Positions 5,841 through 7,329 of a stretch of DNA of 7,329 bases are shown here, piece by piece; within the stretch, counting starts at the first letter, position 1; the number at the start of each line of letters is the position of its first letter. This DNA comes from an uncultured Olsenella sp. (GTDB taxonomy: Bacteria > Actinomycetota > Coriobacteriia > Coriobacteriales > Atopobiaceae): assembly GCA_900548775.1 (NCBI GenBank), contig URLM01000068.1, positions 1 to 7,329 on the forward strand, written 5' to 3'. Under the pieces are notes generated by a model. The model had not been told where the DNA came from. It was given only the letters and a program-made list of their open reading frames with translations, and made no database searches. The translations under genes and the position numbers were made by a program.

Positions 5841-6500
5841 ATGGGATTCGTTGACTTCATCGCCAACCTGCTTCGCGACCCGCGTGTCGCCATTGCGGGC
5901 TGGATTGCCGCCGGTCCTCTCACCGCGTACGGCTTCGTGTTTCTCATCATCTTTGTCGAGACGGGCGTCGTATTCTTCCCGTTCCTACCGGGTGACTCGC
6001 TGCTGTTTGCGTCCGGGTTCTTTGCGCAGGGCGGCGGGTTCAACATCTTTGCGCTTCTCGGCGTGGCTTGGGTCGCTGCCATCCTGGGCGACCAGTGCAA
6101 CTTCATGATTGGGCACTTCTTTGGGACGCGGATTGTGGCTTCGGGCAAGGTCAAGGCCATGACTCCGGAGCGCATGGAGAAGAGCGAGAAGTTCCTTGAG
6201 AAGTGGGGCCACGTGGCCATCTTTCTGGGGCGCTTCTTCCCGTTCATCCGCACGTTCGTGCCCTTCATTGCGGGCATGGGCGGCATGCACTGGCGCAACT
6301 TCGTGATCTTCAACGTACTGGGCGGCATCACGTGGTCTACGCTCTTCACGCTGCTTGGGTACTTCTTTGGCGGCATCCCTGCGGTGCAGGAGCACTTCGA
6401 GCTGGTCGTTGTGGGCATCATCCTGGTGTCCGTGATTCCGGCGGTTGCCGGGGCGATTCGCGCGCGTATGGGTGCCAGGAAGGCGGCCGACGCGGAGTAG
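5841..6500 (+). CDS. DedA-family (VTT domain) membrane protein
   Basis: This 219-residue polytopic inner-membrane protein is of normal DedA length. The family signatures are in place: Glu40 in FVETG, FPFLPGD ending at Asp52, GDQCNFMIGHFFGTR (83-97), and GRFFPFIRTFVPFIAG (130-145) with Arg131 and Arg137. In E. coli YqjA/YghB the equivalent Glu, Asp and two Arg residues are essential and sit at almost the same positions. DedA proteins act as lipid transporters or scramblases; the Gram-positive member UptA recycles undecaprenyl phosphate for cell-wall synthesis, so that role is plausible here. The exact substrate is not readable from the sequence. ATG at 5841 follows AGGGAG (5828-5833) by seven bases; a TTG six bases earlier is less likely. 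It lies 52 bases after the SRP RNA terminator. I see no clear promoter in that gap. Confidence 0.93.
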   Translation: MGFVDFIANLLRDPRVAIAGWIAAGPLTAYGFVFLIIFVETGVVFFPFLPGDSLLFASGFFAQGGGFNIFALLGVAWVAAILGDQCNFMIGHFFGTRIVASGKVKAMTPERMEKSEKFLEKWGHVAIFLGRFFPFIRTFVPFIAGMGGMHWRNFVIFNVLGGITWSTLFTLLGYFFGGIPAVQEHFELVVVGIILVSVIPAVAGAIRARMGARKAADAE

Positions 6501-6522
6501 CGCGGCTGCCGGAGGCGGGCTG

Positions 6523-6541
6523 CGGGCGAGCTGCGCGCCCG
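6523..6541 (+). terminator. Weak hairpin shortly after dedA
   Basis: CGGGCG (6523-6528) pairs with CGCCCG (6536-6541) around a seven-base loop, 22 bases past the dedA stop codon. No T tract follows, so termination here would be weak or Rho-assisted. Confidence 0.3.
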
Positions 6542-6551
6542 GCTCGCTTCG

Positions 6552-6628
6552 CTTGGCCGCGGGGTCTCACCGTTTAGGTGGGGCTAAACGTTCGGAAAAG
6601 TCCTAAACGTTCGGAATCCGCGGCCAAG
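6552..6628. repeat. 11-bp inverted repeat enclosing direct repeats
   Basis: CTTGGCCGCGG (6552-6562) is the exact reverse complement of CCGCGGCCAAG (6618-6628). The 55 bases between hold two direct copies of CTAAACGTTCGGAA (6584-6597 and 6603-6616) and one inverted CGTTTAG (6571-6577). The inverted copy can pair with either direct copy, which gives two mutually exclusive hairpins. Confidence 0.7.
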
Positions 6629-6637
6629 TGGATGTGT

Positions 6638-6663
6638 CGGCGCCCCGCACCGGCGCCCCGCAC
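6638..6663. repeat. 13-bp tandem repeat, two copies
   Basis: CGGCGCCCCGCAC is repeated exactly at 6638-6650 and 6651-6663, and CGGC starts a third copy. It may be simple slippage in GC-rich DNA. Confidence 0.7.
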
Positions 6664-6723
6664 CGGCCTCGCCGCCCCTCGAATGCCGCCTCCAGCGCCG
6701 GAGCTTCGCACGACGTCTGCGCT

Positions 6724-6804
6724 GCCGGTCGGCGCCCTTGTGGTGCAGTTTGTGCCTTTTGAAGTGCATCTTGTGACAAGGACATGCTTGGTTGGCCGAC
6801 CGGC
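6724..6804. repeat. 81-bp nested inverted repeat
   Basis: GCCGGTCGGC (6724-6733) is the exact reverse complement of 6795-6804. Inside, CCTTGT (6736-6741) pairs with ACAAGG (6776-6781), and GGTGCA (6742-6747) can pair with TGTGCC (6751-6756) using two wobbles. The centre looks more T-rich than the flanks. No T tract follows. Confidence 0.6.
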
Positions 6805-6856
6805 TCTATTCTCAGGCCGTGCGGCACCTCTCCCACATCTCACAGGCGCCGCCGCG

Positions 6857-6891
6857 GCATCCGGCTGTCTCCTCCCAATCCCTCCGGATGC
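6857..6891. repeat. 8-bp perfect inverted repeat with a pyrimidine-rich loop
   Basis: GCATCCGG (6857-6864) pairs with CCGGATGC (6884-6891). The 19-base loop is almost all C and T. Confidence 0.5.
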
Positions 6892-6991
6892 ATCCCGCGA
6901 GGGGCCTGGCGCTAAGGCTGGGCCCCGATTTTCGTCTCGGGCCTGCTGCGAACAGCGGTCATGGATGCCGCAGGGGTATTGCCGAGAGCTA

Positions 6992-7053
6992 CTGAGAAGG
7001 AAATTGACACATAACACCGTACGGTCGGCTCAAAATGTCGAATTCCTTCTCAG
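6992..7053. repeat. 62-bp inverted repeat with 18-base arms, AT-richer than its surroundings
   Basis: CTGAGAAGGAA (6992-7002) is the exact reverse complement of TTCCTTCTCAG (7043-7053). After three mismatched bases the arms continue with GACA (7006-7009) and TGTC (7036-7039), 15 of 18 positions matched. The loop contains a perfect 10-bp palindrome, ACCGTACGGT (7016-7025). A TTGACA at 7004-7009 has no -10 at a proper distance. The shape suits a small palindromic mobile element or an RNA hairpin. No clear target-site duplication is seen. Confidence 0.65.
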
Positions 7054-7184
7054 CGGCGACATCCAGGAGTGCCTCTCGCCGATGGTGTCACCTGAACGAC
7101 CACTTGCGTCAAATGCGAGGTGCCGTGGGTCCAAGGCCCTACTGTGTTTCTCGACGACAACCTCCCTATGCCGTCTTGCACCAA

Positions 7185-7220
7185 CGTCCGGGACTCTCCC
7201 TCCCGTTTACGGCCCGGACG
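7185..7220. repeat. 8-bp perfect inverted repeat just before the terminator
   Basis: CGTCCGGG (7185-7192) pairs with CCCGGACG (7213-7220) around a 20-base loop. It ends ten bases before the terminator stem at 7231. Confidence 0.5.
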
Positions 7221-7230
7221 CGTCTGGTTG

Positions 7231-7270
7231 AGCGGGACCTCGGCCGCGTACCGGGGCCCGCTTTCTTCTT
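7231..7270 (+). terminator. Intrinsic terminator on the plus strand with no gene in front of it
   Basis: AGCGGG (7231-7236) pairs with CCCGCT (7257-7262). Past one bulged A, CC pairs with GG (7255-7256), a T-G wobble follows, and CGG (7241-7243) pairs with CCG (7251-7253). The loop has seven bases. CTTTCTTCTT (7261-7270) supplies the T-rich tail. The nearest upstream plus-strand gene, dedA, stops 730 bases earlier, so the terminator must serve a long 3' untranslated region, an RNA gene, or a leader that attenuates a downstream gene. Confidence 0.7.
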
Positions 7271-7283
7271 GCGCGAGGGTCGT

Positions 7284-7329
7284 GCGTCGCGCTGTGCCGC
7301 TGCTGGGCAGCAACTGCAGTTTGCGACGC
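7284..7329. repeat. Nested inverted repeat at the window edge
   Basis: GCGTCGC (7284-7290) pairs with GCGACGC (7323-7329). Inside it GCTGC (7299-7303) pairs with GCAGC (7307-7311) around TGG. It may continue past the window. Confidence 0.45.

Larger units (their letters stand above)
6501..7329. other. 829-bp region without a credible gene, rich in inverted repeats
   Basis: Open frames exist on both strands (the longest at 6578-7231 plus) but start without ribosome sites and encode Arg/Pro/Ala/Ser-rich sequence with no domain. No tRNA, rRNA, tmRNA or RNase P signature is visible. What stands out is a series of perfect or near-perfect stems: 6523-6541, 6552-6628, 6724-6804, 6857-6891, 6992-7053, 7101-7122, 7185-7220, 7231-7262 and 7284-7329. 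The stem at 7231-7262 is a terminator. The region may hold a structured RNA, decayed mobile DNA, or the leader of a gene beyond the window. Confidence 0.6.

Noticed and set aside
7004..7032. TTGACA at 7004-7009 as a promoter -35
   Set aside because: No -10-like hexamer lies 15-19 bases downstream, and the hexamer is part of the inverted-repeat arm.
6970..7130. TPP (THI-box) riboswitch
   Set aside because: CAGGGGT and CTGAGA (6971-6997) and a distant ACCTGAA recall parts of the motif. The conserved 3' half (GAACCTGATC...GCGTAGGGA) is missing, and the CTGAGA is used by a long inverted repeat.
6578..7231. 217-residue plus-strand frame in the 3' gene-free region
   Set aside because: It has a GTG start without a ribosome site, crosses tandem and inverted repeats, and gives Pro/Arg/Ser/Ala-rich sequence with no recognisable domain.
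7100..7270. T-box leader ending in the terminator at 7231
   Set aside because: A leader ending in a terminator fits the shape, but no T-box sequence (GGTGGNACCGCG type) or specifier-stem features can be found.
1..7329. CRISPR array, tRNA, rRNA or intact insertion sequence
   Set aside because: No regularly spaced repeats, no tRNA T-loop signature, no rRNA sequence and no transposase-like protein were seen on either strand.

Overview
The window reads as chromosome of a high-GC Gram-positive bacterium. The gene content, GTG starts with purine-rich Shine-Dalgarno sites and protein style suggest a gut or oral Coriobacteriia member (Olsenella/Collinsella/Atopobium-like). That placement is inference; no search was run.

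Layout. Positions 1-254 (minus) hold the N-terminal part of an unrecognised membrane protein. Positions 255-787 carry no convincing gene but contain several palindromes and a short tandem repeat. Positions 788-1507 (minus) encode a GntR/HutC-family repressor with a UTRA effector domain. A divergent promoter region (1508-1734) separates it from a four-gene plus-strand operon: a GH1 6-phospho-beta-glycosidase (1735-3141), then a complete lactose/cellobiose-family PTS permease as separate IIC (3179-4642), IIB (4712-5014) and IIA (5091-5432) polypeptides. A hairpin at 5484-5511 closes the operon. Next comes a small 4.5S-type SRP RNA (ffs, about 5635-5743) with an extended -10 promoter and its own intrinsic terminator, then a DedA-family membrane protein (5841-6500). 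The last 829 bases (6501-7329) have no credible gene. They are dense in inverted repeats and include a good plus-strand intrinsic terminator at 7231-7270.

How it works together. The PTS takes up a beta-linked disaccharide or beta-glucoside as its 6-phosphate: phosphate passes from HPr (encoded elsewhere) to IIA His84, to IIB Cys8, to the sugar bound in IIC. The GH1 enzyme then splits the phosphorylated sugar in the cytoplasm. The divergent GntR protein is the obvious local regulator, probably sensing the sugar-phosphate. Its operator is not known, but a perfect 8-bp palindrome lies in the spacer of the operon promoter.

The metabolic part is a well-known type of locus. The parts worth a second look are the two structured gene-free regions, above all 6501-7329. 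It could hold an unannotated structured RNA or remnants of small palindromic elements.
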